DNA from: an uncultured Verrucomicrobia subdivision 3 bacterium
Lineage (GTDB): Bacteria > Verrucomicrobiota > Verrucomicrobiia > Limisphaerales > UBA11358
Reading direction: 5' to 3'
Length of the DNA stretch: 64,000 nucleotides
Assembly: GCA_903895255.1 (NCBI GenBank)
Contig: CAITTG010000036.1
Location: 1 to 64,000, forward strand
Below, piece by piece: positions 52,336 through 63,492 of the stretch. The position numbers and the translations under genes are program-made. Numbering within the stretch: the stretch's first letter is position 1; each line of letters opens with the position of its first letter. The notes under the pieces were generated by a model. It was not told the DNA's origin and did not search any database. It saw nothing but the letters and a program-made list of their open reading frames with translations.

Positions 52336-53235
52336 TCACCCGGTTTGCTTTTGCCCGGCCAGGGCCTCGAAGCCGGAGACGACATCAAATAATTCTTCAT
52401 CAATGCCGGCCTGGCGCAAGCGGTGGAACGTCCCATGAAGGGTTTCCAGCAGTTCGTTTATGTTCTGGTCGGCGCGCTCCATAGCGGCCAGCCGGCTGGC
52501 GTTTTCACTGGCCAAGGATTCCGCGCAGGCCCGGAAGATCGAAATGAACAAATATTCCCGGATCAGCCCCCGCAATGTCACGAGACCATTGCCCATGACC
52601 TCGGGTAGCATTTTGTCCGGCCAGGGTACTTTGGCCAGACCTTGCTGCCAGGGTAGGTCGAGCGGCAACAAACGCTGGCTGACGGGCTCGTAGAGCGCTC
52701 CGGACTTGGGGCGGTTGTGGAAAACATAAAGGGTGGCATAGTCCCCTTTGGCGCGATGCGTTTCGCTTTCGATTTGAATCTGTCCGACGAGCGGGGTGAT
52801 GGCCTGGACGGAGTTGGGGACTGCGAAGAGCCCGATGAGTGGCAGCCCCGCGTCTGCCAGTCGGCCATGCACCCGCTCACCCACCGCCCATACTTGAGGT
52901 TTGCCCGGCAGTGTGGCCAGGGTCTTGATCGCATAATCCGCCACCACATCATTGAACTGCCCCACCAAGCCCTGGTCGGAACCAAAGACCACGGCACCAA
53001 TGGCATCGGCTTCTGGATGGCCTTTCCGTTTCATCGCCGGAGCCGCTGGCGGGCTTTGGCGAAAGCAGGCGCCCAAGCCCAGTTCCACGGTTCGATAGTA
53101 ATCGCCAAGGGCGCGCACGGATTGCTCATATTGACCAATGCTGGATGCCGCCAGGGCTTTCATCGTGCGCACCACCGACTGGAGATCGCTGGCGCTGGCG
53201 ATCTTCCGGGTCATGCTCGCGGTGGTTTCACTCAT
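52336..53235 (-). CDS. atpG: N-type ATPase gamma subunit
   Basis: The 299-residue protein begins [20 protein letters not shown] and continues [20 protein letters not shown], the N-terminal helix of the rotor shaft. The central domain has [20 protein letters not shown], and the C-terminal helix ends [21 protein letters not shown] (here [20 protein letters not shown]). It couples rotation of the membrane ring to the alpha/beta hexamer. Its start codon overlaps the atpA stop by four bases, so translation is coupled. It is the last gene of the atpDCQRBEFAG operon. A diverged duplicate of its last 76 codons lies at 50802-51035. Confidence 0.93.
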   Translation of the reverse strand: MSETTASMTRKIASASDLQSVVRTMKALAASSIGQYEQSVRALGDYYRTVELGLGACFRQSPPAAPAMKRKGHPEADAIGAVVFGSDQGLVGQFNDVVADYAIKTLATLPGKPQVWAVGERVHGRLADAGLPLIGLFAVPNSVQAITPLVGQIQIESETHRAKGDYATLYVFHNRPKSGALYEPVSQRLLPLDLPWQQGLAKVPWPDKMLPEVMGNGLVTLRGLIREYLFISIFRACAESLASENASRLAAMERADQNINELLETLHGTFHRLRQAGIDEELFDVVSGFEALAGQKQTG

Positions 53236-54890
53236 GACTTCTCCGGGGCGATATTGGGCGTGACCGGCTTGGGTTTGATCCCGCTATCTGCTTTGGGTTT
53301 GGCCGGTGGGGCTGGTTTTGCCATTGGCTTGGGCTGGAAGGGTGCCAGCGCCTGGCGCGCACTTTCAATGATGGTCTGCTTGTCGGAATCACTCAGTTTG
53401 GGCGCGGTTTCAAAACGCCCCTGTAGTTCCGACGGGAGCTTCGCGGCTGCGACACCTACGGCTTGACTGGCCTCCAGCATCCGGTCCAACGGGACGGGGT
53501 CGAACAATTCCACCGTCAAGGCCAGCAGAATGGCAATCTGGGCTGGTACATTTAACGGCGCAAATTGCGGCTGCTTGAGGCAAGCCCGGATCCGCCGGCC
53601 ATGTTCGATTATCTTGCTGGTTTCGGCATCCAGCCGGGCACCGAAGCGGGCAAACGTTTCGAGTTCCTCAAATTGAGCATAGGCGAGTTTCAGGTCGCCC
53701 GCCACCGCCCGATAGGCCGCCCATTGGGCCTCGCCCCCCACCCGGGAAACCGATTTGCCCACATCCACGGCCGGCAGGACGCCCAGTTGGAAGAGCGAGG
53801 GGGAAAGGTAAATCTGCCCGTCCGTGATGGAGATCAGGTTGGTCGGGATATACGCAGAAATATCCTGCGCCTCGGTTTCAATGATCGGCAACGCGGTCAG
53901 CGAACCTCCTCCGCGATCCTTGCTCAAGTGCGTGGCGCGCTCCAACATCCGCGAATGAATATAAAAAATATCCCCAGGAAAGGCCTCGCGCCCGGGCGGC
54001 CGGCGCAGCAGCAGCGACAGTTCCCGATAAGCCTCCGCGTGCTGGGTGAGGTTGTCATAGACGATGAGCACATCCCGGCCCTTTTCCATGAAGTATTCCG
54101 CAATCGTGGTGGCGGCGTAGGGCGCCACATAGGTGATGCCTGGGGCGTCATTGCCCCCGGCGACCATCACCACGGTGTACTCCATTGCCCCATGATCGCA
54201 CAGGTCAGCCACCAGTTTGGCGACGGCGGAAGCGCGCTGGCCGATGGCGCAATAGACGCAAACTACATTTTTTCCACGCTGGTTCAAAATACTGGCGAGG
54301 GCAATGGCCGTCTTGCCAGTCTGCCGGTCCCCTAGAATCAATTCGCGCTGGCCCCGGCCAATCGGGATCAGCGCGTCAATAACCATGATGCCGGTTTGCA
54401 ACGGCACGCTGACGGCGGCCCGTTCCATGATGGCGGTGGCCGGGCGTTCGATGGGCCGCCGCTCGGTGCCGGCGGGCGGCCCCGCGTCATCCAGTGGCCG
54501 GCCGAGCGGGTCGATGACACGTCCTAGCAATTCATCACCCACGGCCACATCCATGACGCGCCCGGTGCGTTCCACCTGGTCCCCGGTATGCAGATCCTGG
54601 TACTCGCCCAGGAGCACCACGCCAATTTCCTCCTCATCCACATTGAAAGCAATGCCCATGACCCCGCCGGGAAAGCTGATCAATTCCTCCGAACCCACGC
54701 CGGGCAGCCCTGACACGGTCGCAATGCCCGTGGCCACACTGGTGACCGTGCCCACTTCGCGTGGGTGGAATTTTGGCGTGAATGCGGCCAGGCCCTGACT
54801 GATGCCGGTGAACGTGCGTTCAAAAGCGCTCTGCAAGTTCTCCGGCGCGACGGTCATGGGGCGCTGAGGTTCCGGCTTAACAAGGCTCAT
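53232..54890 (-). CDS. atpA: N-type ATPase alpha subunit
   Basis: This 552-residue protein contains the alpha-subunit P-loop GDRQTGKT (K193) and [20 protein letters not shown], followed by [36 protein letters not shown] and [11 protein letters not shown]. It forms the regulatory part of the F1-like hexamer with beta. The C-terminus carries about 33 extra residues rich in Pro, Lys and Ala (from about 520, [18 protein letters not shown] onward), not usual for alpha subunits. The first ATG (54890) overlaps atpF by 14 bases; a second ATG at 54854 is possible. Position between atpF and atpG is as expected for N-ATPase operons. Confidence 0.95.
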   Translation of the reverse strand: MSLVKPEPQRPMTVAPENLQSAFERTFTGISQGLAAFTPKFHPREVGTVTSVATGIATVSGLPGVGSEELISFPGGVMGIAFNVDEEEIGVVLLGEYQDLHTGDQVERTGRVMDVAVGDELLGRVIDPLGRPLDDAGPPAGTERRPIERPATAIMERAAVSVPLQTGIMVIDALIPIGRGQRELILGDRQTGKTAIALASILNQRGKNVVCVYCAIGQRASAVAKLVADLCDHGAMEYTVVMVAGGNDAPGITYVAPYAATTIAEYFMEKGRDVLIVYDNLTQHAEAYRELSLLLRRPPGREAFPGDIFYIHSRMLERATHLSKDRGGGSLTALPIIETEAQDISAYIPTNLISITDGQIYLSPSLFQLGVLPAVDVGKSVSRVGGEAQWAAYRAVAGDLKLAYAQFEELETFARFGARLDAETSKIIEHGRRIRACLKQPQFAPLNVPAQIAILLALTVELFDPVPLDRMLEASQAVGVAAAKLPSELQGRFETAPKLSDSDKQTIIESARQALAPFQPKPMAKPAPPAKPKADSGIKPKPVTPNIAPEKS

Positions 54891-55965
54891 CTTTGGCCTC
54901 GGGTTTGCCTTCCGCCTTGGGTTCGGCTTTGGGTTCGGCCTTTACTTCGGATTTCGGCGCGGTTACGGCGGCGGGCTTGGGTTCAGTTTTGGCGGGGGGT
55001 GCCGGTTGGACTTCTGGTTTGACGGCTGCTTCCGGTCCGGCTTTTGCCTCCGGTTTTTCCACTGTTGGTTCGGCCGGTTTAGCCTCCGGTTTGGCGGCCG
55101 TATCGGTCGCAGGCTTGGCTTCCGGTTTGGGCTCTGGGTTGGCGGCGGGTGATGGCGGTGTCTCAGGTTTGGCTTTGGGTTTGGCTTCCGGCTTGGGCAC
55201 GGGTTTGTCCTTTGGTTTCAACAGTTCACCCACCTCTTTTTCCAACGTTGCCAGATATTCCGCGATGCTCCAGCCCACCTTTTGGCCATTGGCGGCCAGT
55301 TCAATTCCGCAAATCAAATCCGGAGCGGTCTCAAAGCGGACCGGGATTTCCGCGGAGAACGTTTCGTTGAGCGCGTTTTGGATTGCGGCGCGTTGTGACG
55401 CCGGGAGATCGAAAGCGCTGCGGACCAGCGCGGGTTCGGAGTTCTTCATCAGCGCCGCACCCAAGACCGCTTTCGCCGGGCCATCCAGCGCGTGCAGACG
55501 GCGGTCAAACACTTCGCCCATGCGCTCCTCCAGGCTCACGGTGGCCAGATCCCCCAGCGCCTTGCGGGTGATGGCAAAGACCTCCTGTTGCGTCCGGCGG
55601 CTGATGGCCTGGTTCAAACTGTGGGCGTCATTCAGCAGGGCGGTCTGGCCTTTGCTGCTCAAGGCATCCGCCGCCTTCCTTGCGTCCTCAAGCAGCCGCT
55701 CGCGCCCGATCCGCACCTCTTCCGTAGCTTTGGTCAGGAGGGCCGCGCGTTGCTGGTCGAAATCCTCGTTCTTTTTTTGGAACTCGGCGTGTTCTTTTTG
55801 CGCCTCGGCTTTTTGGGTGGCGGCATCCGCCAGTTCTTTGGCAATCAGCTTTTCCCGCGCATCAATTGCATTGAGGATGGGATGATAAAGAAAGCGCTTC
55901 ATCAACCACACCAGGATGAGGAAGTTCAGCGCCTGGGCCGCGATGGTGAACCAGTCAAACAACAT
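54877..55965 (-). CDS. atpF: N-type ATPase b-delta fusion subunit with long Lys/Pro/Glu/Ala tail
   Basis: Residues 1-30 are the membrane anchor ([20 protein letters not shown]) typical of subunit b, followed by a charged coiled coil to about 120 ([20 protein letters not shown]). Residues of about 175-248 look like the C-terminal part of a delta subunit ([40 protein letters not shown]). This explains why no separate atpH gene exists, as known for N-ATPases. From residue 250 to 362 the chain is a low-complexity tail of KPEAKPE-like repeats ending DEPC, making the protein about 110 residues longer than I would expect. The function would be the peripheral stalk. Confidence 0.9.
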   Translation of the reverse strand: MLFDWFTIAAQALNFLILVWLMKRFLYHPILNAIDAREKLIAKELADAATQKAEAQKEHAEFQKKNEDFDQQRAALLTKATEEVRIGRERLLEDARKAADALSSKGQTALLNDAHSLNQAISRRTQQEVFAITRKALGDLATVSLEERMGEVFDRRLHALDGPAKAVLGAALMKNSEPALVRSAFDLPASQRAAIQNALNETFSAEIPVRFETAPDLICGIELAANGQKVGWSIAEYLATLEKEVGELLKPKDKPVPKPEAKPKAKPETPPSPAANPEPKPEAKPATDTAAKPEAKPAEPTVEKPEAKAGPEAAVKPEVQPAPPAKTEPKPAAVTAPKSEVKAEPKAEPKAEGKPEAKDEPC

Positions 55966-55968
55966 AGG

Positions 55969-56259
55969 TCACTTTCCAGCCGTCTTGGCGACCCCGGCAA
56001 TGACGTGGTTCCAAAACGGGTTGGCGAAGATCAAAATCATCGAGACAACGAAACAGTAAATGGCGATGGATTCGATCATGGCCAGCCCGACAAACAAGGT
56101 CCGGGTGATGGTCGCCGAGGCATCCGGCTGCTGGGCCAGGGAAGTTAAAGCAGTTGCCACGGCGCGTCCCTCTCCGAGTGCCGGACCGATGCTGCCAAGG
56201 GCGATGGTCAGGCCGGCGGTGATGATTGATACCACCGCGATGATGGTCATGTTATCCAT
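55969..56259 (-). CDS. atpE: N-type ATPase c subunit (rotor ring)
   Basis: The start is taken at MDNMTIIAVVSIITAG (56259; 96 residues); the frame continues upstream but encodes an Arg/Pro-rich stretch unlike any c subunit. Two membrane hairpin helices are clear. Helix 1 carries GPALGEGRAVATAL with E30, and helix 2 carries FVGLAMIESIAIYCFVVSM with E63, S64 and Y68. Two carboxylates plus Ser and Tyr resemble the two-carboxylate Na+ motif, but the Thr found after the Ser in classic Na+ rings (EST) is Ile65 here. Ion choice between Na+ and H+ therefore remains open. It lies 3 bases before atpF and 31 bases after atpB. Confidence 0.95.
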   Translation of the reverse strand: MDNMTIIAVVSIITAGLTIALGSIGPALGEGRAVATALTSLAQQPDASATITRTLFVGLAMIESIAIYCFVVSMILIFANPFWNHVIAGVAKTAGK

Positions 56260-56290
56260 AATAATGTTCTGGGTTGGGTTTGGGTTGGGT

Positions 56291-57010
56291 TTAAGTTTGG
56301 GGCGCGGGTGCCGGGACTGGCACCTTGGCCGGCACCGGTTTGCGCGCCCGCGTCCGGGTGGCCGCCGCAATGTAGACCGCGGCCAGGATGCTAAAAATAT
56401 AGGCCTGTACCATGCCCGTGAGCAAACCGAGCAGGGTCATGAGCACCGGGAAAATGAAAGGGGTGATGGTGAGCAGAATGGCGATGATCATCGTCCCGCT
56501 CATCATGTTGCCGAACAGGCGAACCGCCAGGGCCAGAGTGCGCGAGAGTTCGCTGATAATGTTAAAGGGAAGCATGATAATGGTGGGCTTGGTGTACGAT
56601 ACTAGGTAACCCCACAAACCCTGTTCCTCAATGCCAAACAAGGGCACGGCCACAAACACGCACAATGCCAGCGCCGCCGTGGTTGAGAGCGAGCCGGTGG
56701 GCGGTTCGTAGCCGGGAATGACCGTGCACAGGGCGGCGAGGGCGACAAATAAAAACAAGGTGCCGAGAAAGCCAATATACTTTTCCGGATGCTTCAGACC
56801 CACGTCCGCGATTTGCTTTTCAATGCCGGTGACCACGATTTCCAAAAGGTTCTGCCAGCGGGAACGGTGTAAACCCGTGGAAAGCCTGCGCGTGATGAGC
56901 TTCGAACCGACGATCAGTACGACCATCAGTCCCCAGGTGAACACGATGGTGCCGTTGAGTTTGACAAAGCCGTGCTGCCAAAAGATCCATTGGTCGGCGC
57001 TAAGGCGCAT
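56291..57010 (-). CDS. atpB: N-type ATPase a subunit
   Basis: The 239-residue membrane protein has five or six hydrophobic helices. The essential arginine of the ion channel is R164 in ISELSRTLALAVRLFGNMMS, and the last helices are MIIAILLTITPFIFPVLMTL and GMVQAYIFSILAAVYIAAAT. It forms the stator half-channels against the c ring. The C-terminus has a short Pro/Lys-rich tail (RARKPVPAKVPVPAPAPQT), echoing the tails of AtpF, AtpA and AtpD. Its start codon lies within atpR (11-base overlap). Confidence 0.94.
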   Translation of the reverse strand: MRLSADQWIFWQHGFVKLNGTIVFTWGLMVVLIVGSKLITRRLSTGLHRSRWQNLLEIVVTGIEKQIADVGLKHPEKYIGFLGTLFLFVALAALCTVIPGYEPPTGSLSTTAALALCVFVAVPLFGIEEQGLWGYLVSYTKPTIIMLPFNIISELSRTLALAVRLFGNMMSGTMIIAILLTITPFIFPVLMTLLGLLTGMVQAYIFSILAAVYIAAATRTRARKPVPAKVPVPAPAPQT

Positions 57011-57305
57011 GGTGGGCCTCCTTTTCAGAAGCGCTTGCCGGGCGGGTCCGCCGAATCACAATGAACCTGGCGCTGATAAAGCCCGCCAAACAGACCGCCA
57101 GCCGACGCCAGTCGGAGTGCCCGACGAGGTAAAAGCCCCACACTACCAGACCCATCCGAACCAGCAGACTGGCCAGAAACCACCGCGCCGGTTGTCGAGC
57201 CTGCAGCCCCCGGCGCACCGTGTACCACAGGCCGCCAAAGAAAATGATGCCCAGCGCGCCGCCGGCTGCCAGCGCCAGGGTTAATTTGAAAAATTCATTC
57301 ACCAT
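57000..57305 (-). CDS. atpR: N-ATPase accessory membrane protein AtpR
   Basis: The start is placed at the ATG of MVNEFFKLTLALAAGG (57305; 101 residues) because GGAGG stands five bases upstream, one of the few clear ribosome binding sites in this operon; an ATG 15 bases earlier is possible. The protein has three hydrophobic segments (LALAAGGALGIIFFGGLWYT, FLASLLVRMGLVVWGFYLVG, LAVCLAGFISARFIVI) and a basic C-terminus. AtpR is found only in N-ATPase operons, where it is thought to aid assembly of the c ring. It overlaps atpQ by 11 bases and atpB by 11 bases. Confidence 0.85.
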   Translation of the reverse strand: MVNEFFKLTLALAAGGALGIIFFGGLWYTVRRGLQARQPARWFLASLLVRMGLVVWGFYLVGHSDWRRLAVCLAGFISARFIVIRRTRPASASEKEAHHAP

Positions 57306-57627
57306 TGTCCTCCGATCCATCCTTCATGGCCTGATCTTCCTGGCTAACCCAATGCCAGGCATTCAAGCAGCCAATAGCCAGTCCAACCACCAGCAAGGCC
57401 AGCGTCCAAGCGTGTTTGCCAGGATGGTGTTTATCCAGCCAGATGCCCAGCGCCGCCCCGAGCAAGGTCGGCACAACTACCGACCAGCCGACCAAACCCA
57501 TCATACCCAGGCCGAACCAGACGCCCTGGGTCGATTGGCGCGCCTTGATCTTGCGATTTGCCTGCGCGCCGATCTCCTGCGAAAAATCTGTCCCTTGCCC
57601 CGATTTTCTATCGGAATCGTCATTCAT
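57295..57627 (-). CDS. atpQ: N-ATPase accessory membrane protein AtpQ (AtpI/AtpZ-like)
   Basis: The 110-residue protein has a charged N-terminal half followed by two membrane helices (GMMGLVGWSVVVPTLLGAAL and WTLALLVVGLAIGCLNAWHW). The motif PTLLGAALGIWLD is typical of the AtpI/AtpZ/AtpQ group of small proteins encoded at the head of ATPase membrane gene clusters. It probably helps c-ring assembly or divalent-cation supply. It overlaps atpC by eight bases and atpR by 11, consistent with tight translational coupling. Confidence 0.82.
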   Translation of the reverse strand: MNDDSDRKSGQGTDFSQEIGAQANRKIKARQSTQGVWFGLGMMGLVGWSVVVPTLLGAALGIWLDKHHPGKHAWTLALLVVGLAIGCLNAWHWVSQEDQAMKDGSEDNGE

Positions 57628-58009
57628 GTTGCAAGGTGGCGAAGCGGCTTATTAGTCCAGATTCCAATCTCGCCACGGCGGTGCGCACGCTGCGCTCATT
57701 CGTGTCGAGGGTCAAAAACTGTTGCTTCACCGCCGCCTTCAAAGCACTCAAATCCGTTCCCCCAATCGCCTGGCGCACGGAAACCAGCACCTCCGTCCCG
57801 GTTTTAACCAGTACCCCCTCATCCACCGCCACTAGCGCCTCCCCGCCGGATTCGGTCTGATAGATCAAAATCCCCGGCACCAGCGCGGCCACGCAATCCA
57901 GCCGGTGTGGCAACAGGCCAAACGAACCCGCGCGGGTTTCCGCAACCAAACGGGTCACGTTGGGCTTCTCGGTAAAGACCTGAAAAGGCAGCAAGATTTT
58001 TAGATTCAT
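57620..58009 (-). CDS. atpC: N-type ATPase epsilon subunit
   Basis: The 129-residue protein begins NLKILLPFQVFTEKPNVTRL, continues TRAGSFGLLPHRLDCVAALV and GEALVAVDEGVLVKTGTEVL, the beta-sandwich of epsilon, and ends with a helical segment (LDTNERSVRTAVARLES) that is shorter than in ordinary epsilon subunits. It connects gamma to the c ring and regulates ATP hydrolysis. A gap of 228 bases separates it from atpD upstream, the only large gap in this otherwise overlapping operon. Confidence 0.88.
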   Translation of the reverse strand: MNLKILLPFQVFTEKPNVTRLVAETRAGSFGLLPHRLDCVAALVPGILIYQTESGGEALVAVDEGVLVKTGTEVLVSVRQAIGGTDLSALKAAVKQQFLTLDTNERSVRTAVARLESGLISRFATLQHE

Positions 58010-58237
58010 GGGGCATGGCGGCAGGAATTGATTTTCTTGATGGCTTCCGCCTCAAGCTGAGAATACGGCCGCTTCAAAAACCAAGATATGGGGTCTAACC
58101 CTACTCGCGCAGGCTTTGCTGCAATTCCAAAGGGATTGCAACCTCCAGCCCGGGGTTTGAGCACATAAGCCGCATTCGATTCTTTTACGCATTGGAATTT
58201 GGAGGTGAATGTTGGAGATTGGTGCTTGGAACTTTTT
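58010..58237. other. Unusual 228-base gap inside the ATPase operon
   Basis: No gene is visible on either strand. The stretch includes GCAATTCCAAAGGGATTGCA, an imperfect inverted repeat (58120-58139), followed by CCTCCAGCCCGGGGTTTGAG. These phrases remind me of dispersed repeats in related genomes, but I cannot verify that. It may be a decayed repeat insertion or carry an internal promoter for atpC onward. Confidence 0.4.
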
Positions 58238-59755
<1,518 letters not shown>

Positions 59756-60847
59756 TTAGGCCATGGCCGATGTGTATTCTCCCCGGCGGGCATCCCGGTT
59801 GCAGTGGGCGCGATGCACCAAAGCCTTTTGTGCCGCCAGCAAGTTGGCGTCTTTCCCTTGCCAGATTTCCAAGGCCGGCTGCTGGATGGCGCGGGCAAAG
59901 GAAAACGTCACGGCCCAGGGCAGTTGCGCTTTGTAACGATGATTCATCATATTCAACCGCGCGGAGGCCAGTTCGGCGGATTGGCCGCCGGACAAAAAGG
60001 CGATCCCTGGAACTGCCGCGGGAACCGTTCGCCAAAGACTTTTTACCGTGACGTCGGCCACTGCGTTCACATCGGCTTCCTCCTCGGGCTGGCGGTCGAT
60101 CAATTTCACCTGGAACTGCTGCTCGCCGGCGGCGACTTCCTTGACTTCTTGCGGCCGGGGACAAGCCAATCCCGGCAGTATCATATTGGGCTTGAGGATG
60201 ATGCCTTCCAGCATTACGCGCTGGCAATTAAGCTGGATGAATACATTTCGCAATACCTCTTCTGTGACCTGCCGGCATCGCTCCAAGGAATGGGCGCCAT
60301 CCATGAGCACCTCGGGTTCGACCATCGGCACCAATCCGGCCTCCTGACACAAGGCCGCATAACGGGCCAGGGCGTGAGCGTTGGCCTCGATGCAACTCCG
60401 GCTCGGCAGGCCGTCACCAATAACAATCACCGCGCGCCATTTGGCAAAACGCGCGCCCATTTGAAAATATTCCTGGAGTCGTTCGCGCAAGCCATCCAGC
60501 CCCTCGGTAATTTTTTCGCCCGGATGTGCCGCCAGGTCTTTGGCCCCGGTATCCACCTTGATGCCGGGGATGATTCCCGCATCTGCCAGGACCTTGAGAA
60601 AGGGGGTGCCATCTTTTGTTTGCTCGCGGATGGTCTCATCGTAAAGGATCGCCCCGCTGATGCTTTCCCCGAGACCCGGCGTGGTCACAATCAGCTCGCG
60701 ATACGCACGCCGGGCTTCGACGGTTTGCGGTATGCCCAGTTTCGCAAAGCGGCGGTTGCAGGTGGGATTGCTTTCATCCATCGCCAGCAGACCTTTGGCA
60801 TCAGCCAGCAATATGCGGGCGGTTTCCCTTAACAGTTGTGCGTTCAT
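59756..60847 (-). CDS. Class I fructose-bisphosphate aldolase
   Basis: The 363-residue enzyme carries the class I hallmarks GLLAMDESNPTCNRRFAKLG, GIKVDTGAKDLAAHPGEKIT, LVPMVEPEVLMDG and the Schiff-base lysine K219 in EGIILKPNMILPG; GIAFLSGGQSAELASARLN binds phosphate. It cleaves fructose 1,6-bisphosphate to triose phosphates, and may work in reverse. Its placement between phosphoketolase and the N-ATPase operon (15 and 6 bases from its neighbours) suggests joint expression, probably under energy-limited or low-oxygen conditions; that condition is inferred. Confidence 0.95.
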   Translation of the reverse strand: MNAQLLRETARILLADAKGLLAMDESNPTCNRRFAKLGIPQTVEARRAYRELIVTTPGLGESISGAILYDETIREQTKDGTPFLKVLADAGIIPGIKVDTGAKDLAAHPGEKITEGLDGLRERLQEYFQMGARFAKWRAVIVIGDGLPSRSCIEANAHALARYAALCQEAGLVPMVEPEVLMDGAHSLERCRQVTEEVLRNVFIQLNCQRVMLEGIILKPNMILPGLACPRPQEVKEVAAGEQQFQVKLIDRQPEEEADVNAVADVTVKSLWRTVPAAVPGIAFLSGGQSAELASARLNMMNHRYKAQLPWAVTFSFARAIQQPALEIWQGKDANLLAAQKALVHRAHCNRDARRGEYTSAMA

Positions 60848-60862
60848 TTTTAGAAGAGACGG

Positions 60863-61084
60863 TTAGTTCGCAATGGGTACCATGGCCTGCCGCGGTCCAA
60901 AAAATGGCCAGCGCAAATCGCCCGTCATCAAATAAATCCCCATGCAGCCGATCATCAAAACGACCAGGACCCAAATCCTCCAGTCACGATGTGCGCGTTT
61001 CCAGTAGGGTTTTTGGCTGTGCTGCGGGTTGCGGGCATTGGTGTTCTCGTGGGGTTGCTGGCTGTGCTCTTGATGGGATGACAT
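60863..61084 (-). CDS. Small single-span membrane protein, unknown function
   Basis: The 73-residue protein has a His/Gln/Asn-rich N-terminus (MSSHQEHSQQPHENTNARN), a basic patch (KPYWKRAHRDWR) and one membrane helix (IWVLVVLMIGCMGIYLMTGD), ending with a short outside tail (LRWPFFGPRQAMVPIAN). The arginine/lysine patch before the helix suggests the N-terminus stays inside. I do not recognise a family. It lies 20 bases after phosphoketolase and 15 bases before aldolase, so it is part of the operon. Confidence 0.72.
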   Translation of the reverse strand: MSSHQEHSQQPHENTNARNPQHSQKPYWKRAHRDWRIWVLVVLMIGCMGIYLMTGDLRWPFFGPRQAMVPIAN

Positions 61085-61104
61085 ATTAATTTAAAAATGC
61101 TGGT

Positions 61105-63492
61105 TTAAGTTAAATTGGCCGCGGGTTTGCCGGCGCGCGCGCCCCATTTCCATTCACGGATTTCCGGCAGGTCCTGGCCGTGTTTGTCGATGTATTGCTT
61201 GTGCTCGATCAGTTTGTCGCGCATTTGCTGTTTGAGATAAGCCCCCTTGGAACCCAGATTCGGCACCCGGTCCACCACATCCTGCACCAAATGGAACCGG
61301 TCCAAATCGTTTTGCACCCGGATGTCAAAGGCTGTCGTGATTGTGCCTTCCTCCTTGTAGCCGCGCACATGCAGATTGCGGTTGTTGCGGCGATACGTCA
61401 GCCGGTGCACGAGCCAGGGGTAACCGTGAAAACCAAAGATGATATGCTTGTCTTTCGTGAAGAGCGAATCGTAATCCAGGTCGCTGAGGCCATGCGGATG
61501 CTCCGTGCTGGGCTGCAGTTTCATGAGGTCAACCACGTTGATGACCCGGATTTTCAGGTCCGGCAAATGTTCGCGCAAGATGGACACCGCCGCCATGATC
61601 TCCAGCGTGGGTGTGTCACCGCAGCAGGCCATGACGACATCCGGTTCGCCGGCCTGATCGTTGCCGGCCCATTGCCAGATGCCAATGCCCTCGGTGCAAT
61701 GCTTTACCGCCGCATCCATGGTCAGCCACTGGGGCAGGGGATGTTTCCCGGCGACCACCACGTTTACGTAATGGCGGCTGCGCAGGCAGTGATCAAAAAC
61801 GGACAACAAGCAATTGGCATCCGGCGGCAGGTACACCCTTACAATGTCGGCCTTTTTATTGATGACATGGTCGAGGAATCCTGGATCTTGATGGGTAAAG
61901 CCGTTGTGATCCTGCTGCCAGACATGGGAGGCGAGTAGATAGTTTAAGGAAGCGATGTTGCGCCGCCACGGAAGTTCCCGCGTCACTTTCAACCATTTGG
62001 CATGCTGGCTGAACATGGAATCCACGATGCGGATGAAGGCCTCATAGCTATTGAACAAGCCGTGCCGGCCAGTCAGCAAGTAACCTTCCAACCAGCCTTC
62101 GCATTGATGCTCACTGAGCATCGAGTCCACGACGCGCCCGGTGGGCGCAAGAAATTCGTCGTTTTTGACTTCCCGCGCGTCCCATTGACGGTTAGTGGCC
62201 TCAAAAACCGCGCCCAAGAGATTGGACAGGGTTTCGTCCGGGCCAAAGATGCGGAAATTTTGCCCGTTCAGTTTCTCAATATCACGCAAAAAATTGCCCA
62301 ATACGAGCGTATCTTGGCCATCCACCGCGCCGGGTGAAGGTACGGCAATCGCATGCTGGTGAAAGTCCGGCATCCGGAGATCGCGCAATAGAAGTCCGCC
62401 ATTCGCATGGGGATTGGATCCCATCCGCCGGTTGCCTTGGGGGGCGAGGGCTGCCAGTTCCGGCCGCAGGCGGCCAGTGGCATCGAATAATTCCTCTGCC
62501 CGGTAACTCTTCATCCAACTTTCCAATTGCAGGAGATGGGTGGGATGTTCGGCATCCACCAGCAACGGCACCTGGTGCGAGCGGAAGGTGCCTTCCACTG
62601 GCAGGCCATCCACAAATTTGGGCCCCGTCCAGCCCTTCGGGGACCGGAGCACGATCAGCGGCCAGCGCGGGCGGGTGGTGTCCGTTTTATCGCGCGCATG
62701 CTTTTGGATTCGATGGATGTCCTCAATGGCCTTGTCCAGTGCGGTGGCCATGAGCTCATGCATTTTTTCGGGCTCGTTGCCCTCGACAAAATAAGGAGTC
62801 CATCCGCATCCGCGGAAGAATTGCTCCAACTCTTCCGGCTCAATACGGGCGAGAATGGTCGGATTGCTGATCTTGAACCCGTTGAGGTGCAGGATCGGCA
62901 GCACCGCGCCGTCCGTCACCGGGTCGAGAAACTTGTTGGACTGCCAGGCGGTGGCCAGCGGGCCGGTTTCCGCCTCCCCATCGCCCACCACGCAGGCGAC
63001 AATCAAGCCGGGATTATCCAGCACGGCACCGAACGCATGACTGAGCGAATAGCCCAGCTCGCCGCCCTCGTGGATGGAACCCGGGGTCGTGGGGGCCACG
63101 TGACTGGAAATTCCGCCCGGAAAGGAAAATTGGGTGAACAGTTTTTTCAGTCCGGCCTCATCCTGGGTGATGTTCGGATACACCTCCGTCCACGTGCCCT
63201 CCAGATAAACATTGCCCACTATCGCCGGCCCGCCGTGACCCGGGCCGGCAATGTAAAACATGTTCAGGTCAAATTGTTTGATGACCCGGTTCAAATGCAC
63301 ATAGATGAAGTTCTGGCCCGGGGTCGTGCCCCAGTGACCGACGACGAGGGGTTTGACATCCGACAATTGCAGCGGCCGCTTGAGCAACGGGTTGTCGTAC
63401 AAATAAATCTGGCCGACCGACAGGTAGTTGGCGGCGCGCCAGTAGGCGTCCATGTGCTGGAGCAGTTGGGGTGTGAGGGTGCGGGTTTCCAT
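61105..63492 (-). CDS. xfp: Xylulose-5-phosphate/fructose-6-phosphate phosphoketolase
   Basis: This 795-residue enzyme has the thiamine-diphosphate motif [19 protein letters not shown] starting at residue 170, the N-terminal substrate loop [38 protein letters not shown] and the phosphoketolase signature [20 protein letters not shown]. Length and motif order are standard. It splits xylulose 5-phosphate or fructose 6-phosphate with phosphate into acetyl-phosphate and a shorter sugar phosphate. Acetyl-phosphate can yield ATP through acetate kinase, which is not encoded in this window. It heads a twelve-gene run ending with atpG. Confidence 0.96.
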   Translation of the reverse strand: METRTLTPQLLQHMDAYWRAANYLSVGQIYLYDNPLLKRPLQLSDVKPLVVGHWGTTPGQNFIYVHLNRVIKQFDLNMFYIAGPGHGGPAIVGNVYLEGTWTEVYPNITQDEAGLKKLFTQFSFPGGISSHVAPTTPGSIHEGGELGYSLSHAFGAVLDNPGLIVACVVGDGEAETGPLATAWQSNKFLDPVTDGAVLPILHLNGFKISNPTILARIEPEELEQFFRGCGWTPYFVEGNEPEKMHELMATALDKAIEDIHRIQKHARDKTDTTRPRWPLIVLRSPKGWTGPKFVDGLPVEGTFRSHQVPLLVDAEHPTHLLQLESWMKSYRAEELFDATGRLRPELAALAPQGNRRMGSNPHANGGLLLRDLRMPDFHQHAIAVPSPGAVDGQDTLVLGNFLRDIEKLNGQNFRIFGPDETLSNLLGAVFEATNRQWDAREVKNDEFLAPTGRVVDSMLSEHQCEGWLEGYLLTGRHGLFNSYEAFIRIVDSMFSQHAKWLKVTRELPWRRNIASLNYLLASHVWQQDHNGFTHQDPGFLDHVINKKADIVRVYLPPDANCLLSVFDHCLRSRHYVNVVVAGKHPLPQWLTMDAAVKHCTEGIGIWQWAGNDQAGEPDVVMACCGDTPTLEIMAAVSILREHLPDLKIRVINVVDLMKLQPSTEHPHGLSDLDYDSLFTKDKHIIFGFHGYPWLVHRLTYRRNNRNLHVRGYKEEGTITTAFDIRVQNDLDRFHLVQDVVDRVPNLGSKGAYLKQQMRDKLIEHKQYIDKHGQDLPEIREWKWGARAGKPAANLT

